64,000 nucleotides of DNA from RPQJ01 sp963793675 (GCA_963793675.1 CAWCBA010000004.1:186001-250000); one strand, 5' to 3'; counted from the first letter of the stretch, positions 46,392-57,404 are shown. Translations and numbers: made by a program. Notes: generated from the letters alone by a model not told the origin.

Positions 46392-47686
46392 CAAGCTCGA
46401 GCGAGCGCCTGACGCGACAGGGTCCACCGATGCGCCGCGACCCGCCCTGCCGGTCGCCAGCGGCTGGCGTCTGTTCAGCCTGCTCGCCCTGCTCTACTTC
46501 GCGCAGGGCCTGCCGTCCGGCCTGATTGCCAAGGCGCTGCCGGCACTGTTGCGCGACCAGGGCGTCTCGCTGTCGCTGATCGGTTTCACCAGCGCGCTGG
46601 CGCTGCCGTGGGCACTGAAGTTCCTCTGGGCGCCGCTGATCGATCGCTACGGCACGCGCAAGCAGTGGTTGCTCGGCCTGAACGGACTGACGATGGCGCT
46701 GATGCTGGTGGTCGCCTCGCGCGACTTCGCAGCCTGGGTCGACCGGCTGCCCTGGCTGCTCGCCGTGCTGTTCTGCGCGAACGCTGTGTCAGCCACGCAG
46801 GACATCGCCACCGACGGTTACGCGGTCAGCACGCTCAAGCCCGAATGGCGCGGCCTCGGCAACAGCATCCAGGTCGTCGGTTACAAGCTCGGCATGGTGA
46901 TGGGCAGCGGCGGCTTGCTGTGGCTGGTGTCGCATCACGGCTGGCAGGCGAGCTACGGCGGCCTCGCATGCCTGATGCTGCTGGTGATCGTGCCGGTCCT
47001 GTTCATGCAGGACGCCCGCACGCCGCTGCAGCAGGCGGCGACGCACACGGAGTGGCATGGGCTGCGCGGGTATGCCGGGTTGTTCCGCGACTTCGTCGCG
47101 CGGCCCGGGCTCGGCTGGTGGCTCGCAACCATCGCGCTGTACAAATTCGGCGACTCGCTCGCCTCGCGCATGACCGGGACCATTGCTCACCGACAGTGGG
47201 TTCTCGCTGGCACAGATCGGCGTGATCACGGGGGTGGCAGGCGCCACGGCCGGAGTCATCGGCGCGTTCGTCGGCGGCGCGACGCTGCTGCGCATCGGCC
47301 ACCGTGAGGCCCTGCTGGGGTTTGGCGTCCTGCAGGCTCTGGGACTCGCGGGCTACCTGCTGGTCGTCGCCGGCGTGCACGACCTCTATGCGATCGGCGC
47401 CATCGTGTACTTCGAGCAGTTTGCGGACGGCCTTTCGACCGTGGCCCTGTTCACGTTGATGATGGACCGTTGCCGGGCGCATTCCCCGGGCACGGATTAC
47501 TCACTGCAGGCCTCGCTGATGGTGATGGTCACGGGGTTGGCCGCGACGATGGGCGGACTGTTCACCGATCGGTTCGGGTACGGCATCGTCTTTGCCACTG
47601 CCGCGGTGCTGACGCTGATTGCGCTGGTGCCCGCGATGCTATTCTTCCGCAACTCCGGCTACCGACGCAGGTCGACCACGACATGA
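46384..47686 (+). CDS. MFS transporter, AmpG/acetyl-CoA transporter-like (frameshifted)
   Basis: About 433 residues with 12 helices: LLALLYFAQGLPSGLIAKALPALL, the loop FLWAPLIDRYGTRKQWLL, SATQDIATDGYAV and GNSIQVVGYKLGMVMGSGG, which match AmpG/SLC33-like transporters. An indel near 47178 joins RMTG to LLTDSGFSLAQIGV. AmpG imports muropeptides for cell-wall recycling, but family members also carry other solutes, so the substrate is not assigned. It overlaps the next gene as ATGA. Confidence 0.85.
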
Positions 47687-48580
47687 AGGCCCTGACCACG
47701 GCGCAAGTGCTGGTGCTGGCGCGCTTCGCGCTGATGTTGCTCGAAATGGCGCTGGTCCGCGCTCATCTCGTCCGCGGCCGCTACACGCTGAAGGACACGC
47801 TCGCATCGATCGGCATGCGTGCCGGCAACTACGCGACCAACGTGGCGCTGGCAGGCGCGACGGTCGCGGTCTTCGCCTGGATCTTCCAGTTCCGCCTGTT
47901 CGACATCTCGATGAGTTCGCCCTGGGCCTGGGCGGCGATCGTCGTGCTCGACGACCTCGCCTATTACTGGTTCCACCGCATCAGCCACGAGTGCCGCTTC
48001 TGGTGGGCGGCGCACGTCAACCATCATTCGTCGCAGGAGTACAACCTCTCCACCGCGATCCGGCAGCCCTGGACCGGCGTGCTGGTGGGCACCTGGGCGC
48101 CGTGGTTCGTGCTGCTGCTGATCGGCTTCCCGCCGGAGATGATCTTCCTGCAGAGCGGACTCAACCTGCTCTACCAGTTCTGGATCCACACCGAGGCCAT
48201 CCGTCGGATGCCCGCGTGGTTCGAGTACCTGTTCAACACGCCGTCGCACCATCGCGTGCATCACGCGTCGAACCCGCGCTACGTCGATCGCAACTACGCT
48301 GGCATCTTCATGGTGTGGGATCGCGATGTTCGGCACGTTCGTGGCCGAGCGCGAGGATGACCCGCCGAAGTACGGGCTGATCAACAACATCAGCACGTAC
48401 AACCCGATCAGGATCGCGTTCCACGAATGGGCGGCGATGTTCCGGGACTGGGCCGGGCACGCAGCCTGCGGGAAATCGCCGGTTACGTGTTCGGACCACC
48501 CGGCTGGCGAGCCCGACGGCACCGGACCGACCGCGGCGAACGTGCGCGCCGCCTGGATCAGCGACGGCGCAGGTTCGTGA
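47683..48580 (+). CDS. Sterol desaturase/fatty acid hydroxylase family membrane protein (three frameshifts)
   Basis: About 298 residues. The diiron histidine motifs are clear: YYWFHRISHECRFWW (HxxxH), AAHVNHHSSQEYN (HxxHH) and TPSHHRVHHASN (HHxxHH), between hydrophobic helices. After IFMVWDR the frame breaks three times (about 48328, 48455 and 48508). The restored tail reads MFGTFVAEREDDPPKYGL, then ARSLREIAGYVFGPPGW, then PDGTGPTAANVRAAW. Members hydroxylate or desaturate sterols, lipids or ethers, substrate unknown here. Confidence 0.85.
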
Positions 48581-48674
48581 CACTGGACCAACCGAAGGAC
48601 TCGAAGCACTGAGCCGGACAGGCTCCAGCACAGCAAATGGCGTGGGCTGCGAGGCCCCGCGCCCAGGCCAGGAA

Positions 48675-48698
48675 AACAGGATGACCTGCTTGTTTTTT
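48675..48698 (+). terminator. Possible intrinsic terminator after desaturase
   Basis: A short stem, CAGG (48677-48680) with CCTG (48685-48688) and loop ATGA, is followed closely by a T run (48693-48698) in the gap before the cytochrome gene. The stem is short, so termination is uncertain. Confidence 0.35.
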
Positions 48699-48790
48699 GC
48701 ATGACCCCTCTCTAGGATCAGGCGCCACCCCGGTCGCCCCTGCGCGGCCGGACCTGCAGCGTGCACCGTCCCTGCCCCGAGATACCCCGC

Positions 48791-50725
48791 ATGAATCACG
48801 TCCGGATGTTCGTCGCCGTTGCCCTGTGCTCGCTCGGCCTGCTGCAGGTCTCACACGCCGCCGTTTCCTCTTCCGCCGCCGGAAGACCTCAGCGACATCA
48901 AGGCGAAGATGAACGCCGCGCAGAGCGGCGACCCGGAGCAGAAGCCCGGCGCGATGGTCTATCGCGAGCACTGCTCGCAGTGCCATGAAGGCCAGGCGCC
49001 GAAGGCGCCGACCAAGACCTTCCTCAGCATGATGTCGCCGGAGGCGATCTACGACGCGTTGTCGCTCGGGATCATGCGGCCGATGGCGGTCAAGCTGAAC
49101 GACCAGCAGATGCATCACGTGGCCGAGTACCTGTCTGGCAGCCCGGTCGGCATGCCAAGGACGCCGGTCTGCATCGACGTGCAGCGGCGATGCCGCGAAC
49201 TTCGATCGCACGAAAGTGCCGACGACCCAGGGCTGGGGCCAGACGCCGGACAACGATCACTTCGTTGCTGCAGACATCGCGAAGCTCACCGCGGCCGACG
49301 TGCCGAAACTCAAGCTCAAGTGGGCGGTGGCGTTCCCGAACACGGTGCGCATGCGCTCGCGCCCGACGTTTGCGTACGGCGCGCTCTACACGGGCTCGCA
49401 GGATGGTACCGTCTACGCGCTGGACGCGAAGACCGGCTGCATTCGCTGGACATTCAGGACGACGGCCGAGGTGCGCACGCCGGTGATGGTGCAGTCGACG
49501 GCGGATGCGGGCGAGCGCAACCCCGCTGGCCTTCTTCGGCGACCTGATCGGTCGCCTGTATGCGGTCGACGCCTTCACGGGCAAGGAAGTCTGGCGCGTG
49601 AAGGCCGACGAACACCCGAGCGCGACCATCACGGGTTCGCCGGTCTATCACGACGGCGCGTTGTACGTGCCGGTGTCGTCGCTCGAAGAGGCGATGGCCG
49701 ACCCGAAGTATCCCTGCTGCACGTTCCGCGGCAGCATGCTCGCGCTCGACGCGCGCACCGGCAAGCAGCTGTGGAAGACGTACACGATCAACGAGAAGCC
49801 GAGGCAAGTCGGCCAGTCGAAGATCGGCACGCCGGTGTGGTCGCCCTCCGGCGCCGCGATCTGGAACACGCCCACGCTCGATCCGAAGCGCGGCGTCCTG
49901 TACGCCGGCACGGGCAACAACTACACGGGACCCGCGAACGACCGCAGCAATGCCGTGATCGCGTTCGACCTGAAGACCGGCAAGGTTCGCTGGTCGTGGC
50001 AGGTGGTGCCGGGCGACGCGTGGAACGTCGGCTGCATGATCGGGCTCGACACGTGTCCCGAGCCGGCCGGCCCGGACTTCGACATCGGCTCCGGCACGAT
50101 GCTCGTCAAGCTGCCGGATGGCTCGGATCGCATCTTCGTCGGCCTCAAGAGCGGCCAGGCGCTCGCGCTCGATCCGGACGCTCCGCAGAAGGGAATGCTG
50201 TGGACGAACCGCGTCGGTCGCGGCTCGATCCAGGGCGGCATCCAGTTCGGCATGGCGTACGACGGCAAGCGACTCTACGTGCCGATCGCCGACATGAAGA
50301 ACGCGATGGACAAGTCGTCCGAGGAGCGCGAAAAAGAAGCCGGCCCTTCGCGACCGGGCCTGTATGCGCTCGATCCCATGACAGGCAAGTTGCTGTGGAA
50401 AACGCCCGCGGACGATGTCTGCTACGGCCGGCAGTACTGCGACCCGGGCATCCTTGCGTCGATCGTCGCGATTCCCGGTGCGATCTTCGCCGGTCACATG
50501 GACGGCCGCGTACGTGCGTACGACACGGAAGACGGCAAGGTGCTGTGGAGCTTCGACACTTCGCAGCCGCTGCCAACGCTGTCCGGCAAGCCTGGACAGG
50601 GTGGCTCCATGGGTGGCGGCGGTCCGGTCGTGCACGACGGTATGCTCTACGTAAATTCCGGCTACGGCCTCTACTTCCACATGCCAGGCAACGTCCTGGC
50701 CGCGTTTTCCGTCAACGACGACTGA
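48791..50725 (+). CDS. Cytochrome c-PQQ dehydrogenase fusion (polyvinyl alcohol dehydrogenase-like, frameshifted)
   Basis: A signal peptide (MFVAVALCSLGLLQVSHA) leads to a cytochrome c domain with CxxCH in YREHCSQCHEG and MPMAVKLNDQQMHHVAEYL. A PQQ beta-propeller follows: WGQTPDNDHFVAADIAKL, LYTGSQDGTVYALDAKTG, LYAVDAFTGKEVWR, LYAGTGNNYTGPANDRSNA and MNSGYGLYFHMPG-like repeats, with repeated TGK.LW motifs. The fusion order is that of PVA dehydrogenases. Indels occur near 48875, 49155-49170 and 49510. It is probably periplasmic and passes electrons from alcohol oxidation to the chain. Confidence 0.82.
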
Positions 50726-50899
50726 CCAGACGGATTGCTGCGCGCCAGGTGGCTCGGATCAGGACCGCCTCGCAGATTTTCCGGACATCGTGGTGGTCAT
50801 CGCCGCAATCGGCCCGTTAGGCACTTGCCACGTTGCGTCGGCGCGCCCGCGGCGGTACATGGGATCAAGCATGGCGAATCGAGCGAGCCGTGCACGATC

Positions 50900-52621
50900 A
50901 TGGCGGTCCACAACACCGAAATCGCGGACATGTTCGAGCAGCTTGCCGACCTGCTCGAGATCCGCGAAGAAAACCCGTTTCGCATCCGCGCCTATCGCAA
51001 TGCCGCTCGGGTGATCCGCAGCCATGCGCACAGCATGGCCGAACTCGTCGATGCAGGTGCCGACCTGGCCGAGCTTCCCGGCATCGGCGCCGATCTCGCG
51101 GGCAAGATCGCCGCCATCGTGCACACCGGCAAGTTGCCGCTGCTCGACCAGCTGCGCGCCAGGGTACCGCGGCCCCTCGTCGAAATGACCCGCATCGAAG
51201 GCCTGGGCCCGAAGCGGGCCAAGGCCCTCTACCGGGCCCTCAGGATCCGCAGCCTGGAGGACCTGCAGCGTGCCGCGCGCAGCGGGCGCATCCGCGAGAT
51301 CAAGGGCTTCGGCGCAAGAACTGAACAGCTGATCGGCCAGCGTGCGGCACGCATCGCAGCGACGGAGCGGCGCATCAAGCTGGCCGATGCCGAGATCGTC
51401 GCTGCACCGCTGGTCGCGCACCTGCGGGCGGTGAACGGCGTCAAGGCAGTCGAGGTCGCGGGCAGCTACCGGCGGCGGCGCGATACGGTGGGCGACCTCG
51501 ACCTCGTGGTCAGCGCAAGCCGCAACGCCCGCGGAGTGATGGACGCGTTCGCGGGCTACGAGGACGTGACAGAGGTCGTGGCCAGGGGTTCGACGCGCGG
51601 CACCGTGCGTCTGCGTAACGGATTACAGGTGGATGTCCGCGTCGTGGCCCCGGAGAGCTTCGGCGCCGCGCTGTATTACTTCACCGGATCCAAGGCGCAC
51701 AACATCGCCGTACGCAAGCTCGCGATCGCCAGGGGCCTCAAGCTGAACGAATACGGCCTCTTCAAGGGTGACCGCAGCGTGGGTGGTCGTACCGAGCAGG
51801 ACGTCTTCGATGCCGTCGACCTGCCGTTCATTCCACCCGAGCTGCGCGAGGACCGCGGCGAAATCGAGGCGGCACGCAAGGAGCGGCTGCCTGCCCTGGT
51901 CGAAATCACCGACATCCGCGGCGACCTGCACTGCCACACGAAGGCAACCGATGGTCGCGACACGCTCGAGGCAATGGCCCGGGCAGCGGCGACACGCGGC
52001 TACGAATACGTCTCGGCGAACGACCACACCAAACGGGTCAGCATCGCGCATGGCCTGGACCGGCGCCGACTGCTGCAACAGGTGCGTGCGATCGACAAGC
52101 TGAATGCGAAACTGCAGGGCATCGTGGTGCTCAAGTCCGCCGAGGTCGACATCCTGGACGACGGCTCGCTGGACCTGGCCGACGATGTGCTGAAGGAACT
52201 CGACTTCACGGTGTGCGCGATCCATTACGGCCTCAATCGCAGCCGTGAGAAGCAGACCGAGCGAATCCTGCGGGCGATGGACAACCCGTATTTCACGATC
52301 CTGGCGCATCCGACCGGCCGGCTCATCAACGCCAGGGGGCCTTACGACATCGACCTCGAGCGTGTGCTGGCTGCGGCCCGGGAGCGCGGCCGGATCCTGG
52401 AGGTCAATGCGCACCCGGATCGACTCGACCTGGACGACCAGGGCTGCCGGATGGCAAAGGCAGCGGGCGTCCGCGTCGCCATTTCAACGGATGCGCATCG
52501 GGTCGCCGACCTTGATTACATGCGCTTCGGGATCGACCAGGCGCGACGCGGCTGGCTGGAACCCGACGACGTCGTCAACACGCGGCGACTCGCCGGATTA
52601 CGACGGTTGCTGCGACCGTGA
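50900..52621 (+). CDS. polX: DNA polymerase X (PolX) with PHP domain
   Basis: A 573-residue repair enzyme. Helix-hairpin-helix motifs fill residues 1-140 (LAELPGIGADLAGKIAAIV, RIEGLGPKRAKALY, EIKGFGARTEQLI). The nucleotidyltransferase domain has GSYRRRRDTVGDLDLVV and LNEYGLFKGD. The C-terminal PHP domain has DLHCHTKATDG, NDHTKR, SAEVDIL, HYGLN, LAHPTGR, VNAHPDRLDLDD and STDAHR. PolX fills gaps in base-excision repair, and the PHP domain gives 3'-5' exonuclease activity. The start is the ATG at 50900; the frame is open upstream by chance. Confidence 0.95.
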   Translation: MAVHNTEIADMFEQLADLLEIREENPFRIRAYRNAARVIRSHAHSMAELVDAGADLAELPGIGADLAGKIAAIVHTGKLPLLDQLRARVPRPLVEMTRIEGLGPKRAKALYRALRIRSLEDLQRAARSGRIREIKGFGARTEQLIGQRAARIAATERRIKLADAEIVAAPLVAHLRAVNGVKAVEVAGSYRRRRDTVGDLDLVVSASRNARGVMDAFAGYEDVTEVVARGSTRGTVRLRNGLQVDVRVVAPESFGAALYYFTGSKAHNIAVRKLAIARGLKLNEYGLFKGDRSVGGRTEQDVFDAVDLPFIPPELREDRGEIEAARKERLPALVEITDIRGDLHCHTKATDGRDTLEAMARAAATRGYEYVSANDHTKRVSIAHGLDRRRLLQQVRAIDKLNAKLQGIVVLKSAEVDILDDGSLDLADDVLKELDFTVCAIHYGLNRSREKQTERILRAMDNPYFTILAHPTGRLINARGPYDIDLERVLAAARERGRILEVNAHPDRLDLDDQGCRMAKAAGVRVAISTDAHRVADLDYMRFGIDQARRGWLEPDDVVNTRRLAGLRRLLRP

Positions 52622-52646
52622 CCCGGGAAGGAACGAGGCAGGCACA

Positions 52647-53213
52647 ATGTCGACTGCACGCAGACGGGGTCGCAAGATGACGCTTCGAAACACGGCTTTT
52701 TCGCTGATCGCGCTACTGACAGGAGGTTCCGCCATGGCCCTGGAAATCTCGTCGACCGCATTTGGTCCCGACGCGACGATGCCGAAGCGCTGCACCTGCG
52801 AAGGCAGCGACGTCTCACCGCCGCTGCACTGGCAAGGCGTACCAGCAGGCACAAGATCGCTGGCGCTGATCGTCGACGACCCGGACGCGCCCGACCCGCG
52901 CGCGCCCAGGATGACGTGGGTCCACTGGGTACTTGCCAACCTGCCCGCGAATTCGGCCGGACTACCGGAGGGCGTGGCGCCGGCAGCCCTGCCCAAGGGA
53001 ACGGTCGAGGGCCTCAACGACTGGAAACGCACGGGCTACGGCGGCCCCTGTCCGCCCATTGGACGGCATCGCTACTTTCACAAGCTGTATGCACTGGACG
53101 TCGAGCTCGGCGATCTCAAGCACCCGACCAAGGCACAGGTGGAGGCGGCGATGAGGGGTCACGTGCTGGCACACGCGGAACTGGTGGGGACGTACGAGAA
53201 AACGGGGCGGTAA
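52647..53213 (+). CDS. Exported YbhB/YbcL-type Raf kinase inhibitor-like (PEBP) protein
   Basis: A 188-residue protein. The signal peptide reads NTAFSLIALLTGGSAMA. The PEBP fold is clear: LEISSTAFGPDATMPKRCTCEG, the ligand motif DDPDAPDPR, HWVLANLP, YGGPCPPIGRHRYFHKLYALD. Bacterial PEBP proteins are of unclear function. The ATG at 52647 has an AGGCAGG site; a later ATG at 52677 would start just before the signal peptide. Confidence 0.86.
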   Translation: MSTARRRGRKMTLRNTAFSLIALLTGGSAMALEISSTAFGPDATMPKRCTCEGSDVSPPLHWQGVPAGTRSLALIVDDPDAPDPRAPRMTWVHWVLANLPANSAGLPEGVAPAALPKGTVEGLNDWKRTGYGGPCPPIGRHRYFHKLYALDVELGDLKHPTKAQVEAAMRGHVLAHAELVGTYEKTGR

Positions 53214-53297
53214 AGCCGCGAATCCGCCTGCGCTGCATGGTCAGCTGACCTGGAGTCAGTTCAACGACGGGTGGTCAGCCCGAAGCAGGTCTACACG

Positions 53298-54166
53298 CTA
53301 GAGCGCGGCGACGCGGCTCTGCGACTCGACCCAGGTCCGGACCCGCTTGGCGTCCGCGATCCGCGTGTATTTTCCGTAGGAGTTGAGCAGCACCATCACG
53401 ACCGGGCGGCCATCGATGACGGTCTGCATCACCAGACAGCGCCCGGCTTCCGAGATGTAGCCGGTCTTCTGCACGTCGACCTGCCAGGCCGGATTTGCAA
53501 CCAGCAGGTTGGTATTGCGGAACTCGAGTTGCCGTCGATTGACGCTGACCGTGTGGCGCGCCGAGGTCGAGTCGTCGCGGATCGTCCTGTTGCCGGCAGC
53601 CGCCAGCACCAGTTTGGCCAGGTCCAGGGGGCTGGCCACGTTGCTGCTCGACAAGCCCGTGGGCTCGACGAAGTGAGCCGTGGTCATGCCGAGCGCAGCG
53701 GCCTTCTGGTTCATGGCCTGCACGCAGGCCTGCAGGCCGCGCGGATAGGAGCGGCACAGCGCATGCGCGGCACGGTTCTCGGACGACATCAGCGCCAGGT
53801 GCAGCAGGTTCTCGCCGGCTCAGCCTGTAACCCGCCGCGAGGCGCGAGCCGCTGCCGGCAGTGCCGCGCACGTCATCGGCGGTAATGGTCACCACCTGGT
53901 CCATCGGCTGGCCGGCCTCGAGCACGACCAGGGCAGTCATCAGCTTGGTGATGGAGGCGATTGGAACGGCCACGCGTTCATTGCGCGCAGCGAGCACCGA
54001 TGAGTCTGACTCGTCGAGGACGTAGTACGCGTGGGAGCGCACGTCCGGGATCGCCCTGGGCCGCGCAGTCGCCTGGCGCCGCAGCCAGGGCGGCCATGGG
54101 CACGCACACGGCCAGCAGCAAGCCTGCCAACGTCTTTGAACCTGTTTTCCTGCACCAATGCTGCAT
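53298..54166 (-). CDS. D-alanyl-D-alanine endopeptidase/carboxypeptidase, PbpG-like (frameshifted)
   Basis: An S11-family penicillin-binding enzyme of about 289 residues. Start ATG 54166 (MQHWCRKTGSKTLAGLLL) has a Sec signal (LAVCVPMAALAA). The catalytic motifs are SxxK in PIASITKLMTALVVLE, SxN in ALMSSENRAAHAL and KTG in VDVQKTGYISEAG. Indels near 54045 and 53820 break the frame. It cuts D-Ala or peptide bonds in peptidoglycan in the periplasm. It is divergent from the GGDEF-EAL gene. Confidence 0.87.
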
Positions 54167-54540
54167 GCCGTCTATCGCTCCTGCACGAGTCTCACAGCCC
54201 CGATTCGCCCGCAAATTGCGCGAGCCCGTGCCGAGGGGGACGGTAGCCTGCCACAGTCCGCAGGGAATGTGACATATCAGCAGGCAGAAGAATCTGGTCA
54301 GTTTCACATTTCTCGCCGACGTGGTGACAGCCTGCGGAACTCACCGTCGCGTTTCGCCTTCAACCATCGACGCTGCGATCATCGCTGGAAACCTGCGCTG
54401 CGCCACGCGAAGCCACCTGTGAACTGCGTCACACGCGGGGCCGACGTTTTCGTACGGCGGTCACAGACCACCGCTGAACCCCTGAGGCTAGATGCATGAG
54501 ACCATAAAGGGCTGCCGGGTTCGGGAGAGGCTCGCAGAAA
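54167..54540. other. Divergent intergenic region, no clear feature
   Basis: About 370 bases between the endopeptidase and the GGDEF-EAL gene, which point away from each other. No convincing promoter pair, operator, RNA or repeat was seen; the short open frames look like chance. It should hold the start sites of both flanking genes. Confidence 0.5.
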
Positions 54541-57372
54541 ATGTCGCCAGGGCGGCCATTGAGCGATGGCGTGACGAAGCGTGAGCGATTCAGCTCCGGC
54601 TGGACCGGCGCCGTGTCCGTCGGTCTGTTCGTCTATATCGCGATCGCCATCGCGCTGATCCTGATCGACGGTCGTGCATGGCCGTGGCTCGAGCTCTTCA
54701 ACCTGTATTCCGATTCGGCAGCGAGCATCTGCGTGGCGATCCTGACCGGGGCAGCCGCGCGAGGCTCCGCCGACCCGGCCGCGCGCCGCACCTGGTGGCT
54801 CCTCACGGCCGCGCTGACGGCCTACAGCACGGGCAACCTGCTGCATTCGACGTACTGGCTGTACGGGATCGACCCGTTCCCGTCGATCGGCGACGTGTTC
54901 TTCCTGGGTTTCTACCCGCTCGTCTTCGCCGCGGTGCTGACGGCGATCCGCACTGCCGCTGTCCGCGTGCATTGGGCCCGGCTCGGGCTCGACACCTCGA
55001 TCCTCATGCTGGGGTTCGGCGCATTCTTCTGGTTCTTCGTGATCTCGCCGACGGCGGATGCCCAGCGCGACCCGAACGTGCTCAAGTACGTGCTGGCGCA
55101 GAGCTACATCGCCCTCAACTGCCTGATGCTGCTGGCCTGCGGCGTGCTGCTGATGCACTCGGGCGCCACGCCCATCCGGCGCCGCTCCCTGATGCTGCTC
55201 ACGCTCGGATTCTCGTCGATGTCCCTTGCCGACATCGTCTGGGCCATGTCCAAGGTTGACGGCAGCTACATCCCGGGCGGCGTCTCCGACGTCATCTACC
55301 TGTCCTGCTACGTCTGGCTTGCGGCCGCCGCTCGTGAGCAGCTGCGTGGCAGGTCCGGCCTGCGCCGCGCCCCTGGCGCATTCAGCGTCGCACTCATCGA
55401 GGGGATGCCGTACATCGCCATGATGGTGTCGTTCCTGGTTCTGGTCTACGTCGACAGCAGCACCGCCGCCAGCCCCGTAAACACGATGACCGTCATCATC
55501 TTCGTGCTGACTTCGCTGGTCATGGTGCGCCAGGGCGTGCTCTCGCGCGACGATGCCCTGCTGCGCGAGCGGCGTGCGGCCCACATCGTCGAGGCCCGTT
55601 ATGCGTCCCTGATCAAGAACGCCTCCGACGTAATCATGATCACCAACGCCGAGGGGATACTGCAATTCGTCTCGCCGGCGGCCGAACGCACCTTCGCAAC
55701 CCACCCGGACGACATGGTGGGCCGGAATCTCCTCGAGCGCTGGGCCGATGGGGACAATGAGCGGCTGGCCGCGTTTCTCGCCGAGGTGTCGGCAACGCAA
55801 GGCCGGGTCGTTGGCCCGATCGAACTGGTCGTCGAGACTGGGGAACGACGCAGCACCCTCGAGTGCGTCGGCAGCAACCTGATGGACGACCCGGCCATCG
55901 CCGGCCTGGCGCTGAACTTCCGCGACGTTACCGAGCGCAAGACCCTGGAGGAACAATTGCGCAAGCTGGCGTTCCACGACCCACTGACGCTGCTCGCCAA
56001 TCGCAGCCTGTTCTGGAACCGGGTCGAGCACGCGCTCACGCTGGCGCAACGGTCGCAGCAGCGGGTCGCCGTCATGTTCCTCGACCTCGACAACTTCAAG
56101 AACGTCAATGACTCGCTTGGCCACGATGCCGGCGACCGCCTGTTGCAGGCGGCGGCCCAACGGCTGGTCAAGTCGACCCGGCCGTCCGACACCGTGGCGC
56201 GCCTGGGCGGCGACGAATTCGCAATCCTGCTGGAAGGCATCCGCAGCGAGACGGACGTGGAGCGCATCGCCGTGCCGATCACCATGGCGTTCAACCGACC
56301 CCTGCTGGTCGACGGCAGGGAGGCCGACGCCACGGCGAGCATCGGTGCTGCGTGCTCGCAGCCGGGCGACGATGCCGAGCAGTTGCTGCGCAAGGCCGAC
56401 ATCGCCATGTACAACGCGAAGGCGGCCGGCAAGGCACGCTGTGTGCTGTTCCAGCCGCACATGCAGGAACAGCTGCACGACCGCCTGCAACTGGAGCAGG
56501 ACATCGACCTGGCTTTCGCGCGCAACGAGTTCTTCGTCGAGTTCCAGCCGGTGGTCGACCTGACGAGCCGCGAGCTGCTCGGCGTGGAGGCGCTGGTGCG
56601 GTGGAATCACCCGCAGCGGGGAATCGTCATGCCGGGCTCGTTCATCTCCATTGCCGAGGAATCCGGCCGGATCGTCGAACTGGGCCGTCGCGTCCTGGTC
56701 GACGCGTGCACGCAGATCCGCGCATGGAGCGAATCCGTCGAGGCCGGTGCCGGGTTGCGCATGGCAGTCAACATTTCGGGCCGCCATCTGCAGCAGGGCG
56801 ACCTGGTCGCGGACGTGCGCCACGCACTCGAGGTTTCGGGTCTCGATGCCGGCAATCTCGTGATCGAGCTGACCGAGGGCACGATCATGCAGAACACCGA
56901 GGTCAACCTGGAACGCTTCCGCGAGCTGAAGGCGCTCGGCGTGCGCCTCGCGATCGACGACTTCGGCATGGGGTACTCGTCACTCTCGTACCTGCACCGG
57001 TTCCCGATCGACATCCTCAAGATCGATCGCGCGTTCGTGAGCCGGTTGACCGAACAGGACGGCGGCCCCGAACTGGCCCGCGCTGTCGTGATGCTCGCAA
57101 CGACGCTCGGACTCGAGACGGTCGCTGAGGGCATCGAGAATGAAAGCCAGGTGGCGACCCTGCTGGACCTTGGTTGCGTCGCGGGCCAGGGGTTCCTGTT
57201 TGCGAGTTCGAGCTCGCTCGACGTCGTGGCGCAGACAACGTTCATGGCACGCCGCGCCGACCTGCGGGCCGCAGAGCGCGCTGCACATAGTCGACCTCAC
57301 CGCGACCGGTCGCTATCGCGCGGCGGACCTCTGGCCGCGTTCGGCGGCAGGATGAACCGGTCGGTCAGCTAG
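54541..57372 (+). CDS. Membrane PAS-GGDEF-EAL bifunctional c-di-GMP protein
   Basis: A 943-residue protein. Residues 20-340 contain about nine membrane helices (GAVSVGLFVYIAIAIALILI, TWWLLTAALTAYSTGN, VVIIFVL-type). Residues 355-465 form a PAS domain (RYASLIKNASDVIMITNAEG). Residues 480-640 form GGDEF with intact RLGGDEFAIL (about 557). Residues 655-905 form EAL, with GVEALVRWNHP (about 683), AVNISGRHLQ, AIDDFGMGYSSLSYL and GIENESQ. Both active sites look complete, so it could make or degrade c-di-GMP. The start at 54541 is an ATG with a weak site. Confidence 0.92.
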   Translation: MSPGRPLSDGVTKRERFSSGWTGAVSVGLFVYIAIAIALILIDGRAWPWLELFNLYSDSAASICVAILTGAAARGSADPAARRTWWLLTAALTAYSTGNLLHSTYWLYGIDPFPSIGDVFFLGFYPLVFAAVLTAIRTAAVRVHWARLGLDTSILMLGFGAFFWFFVISPTADAQRDPNVLKYVLAQSYIALNCLMLLACGVLLMHSGATPIRRRSLMLLTLGFSSMSLADIVWAMSKVDGSYIPGGVSDVIYLSCYVWLAAAAREQLRGRSGLRRAPGAFSVALIEGMPYIAMMVSFLVLVYVDSSTAASPVNTMTVIIFVLTSLVMVRQGVLSRDDALLRERRAAHIVEARYASLIKNASDVIMITNAEGILQFVSPAAERTFATHPDDMVGRNLLERWADGDNERLAAFLAEVSATQGRVVGPIELVVETGERRSTLECVGSNLMDDPAIAGLALNFRDVTERKTLEEQLRKLAFHDPLTLLANRSLFWNRVEHALTLAQRSQQRVAVMFLDLDNFKNVNDSLGHDAGDRLLQAAAQRLVKSTRPSDTVARLGGDEFAILLEGIRSETDVERIAVPITMAFNRPLLVDGREADATASIGAACSQPGDDAEQLLRKADIAMYNAKAAGKARCVLFQPHMQEQLHDRLQLEQDIDLAFARNEFFVEFQPVVDLTSRELLGVEALVRWNHPQRGIVMPGSFISIAEESGRIVELGRRVLVDACTQIRAWSESVEAGAGLRMAVNISGRHLQQGDLVADVRHALEVSGLDAGNLVIELTEGTIMQNTEVNLERFRELKALGVRLAIDDFGMGYSSLSYLHRFPIDILKIDRAFVSRLTEQDGGPELARAVVMLATTLGLETVAEGIENESQVATLLDLGCVAGQGFLFASSSSLDVVAQTTFMARRADLRAAERAAHSRPHRDRSLSRGGPLAAFGGRMNRSVS

Positions 57373-57404
57373 GCAGCGGGCCTCAGGCGCCACACCCGTG
57401 GCGA

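Noticed and set aside
54379..56823. 814-codon minus-strand frame opposite the GGDEF-EAL gene
   Set aside because: No motif, and the plus strand encodes intact catalytic domains.
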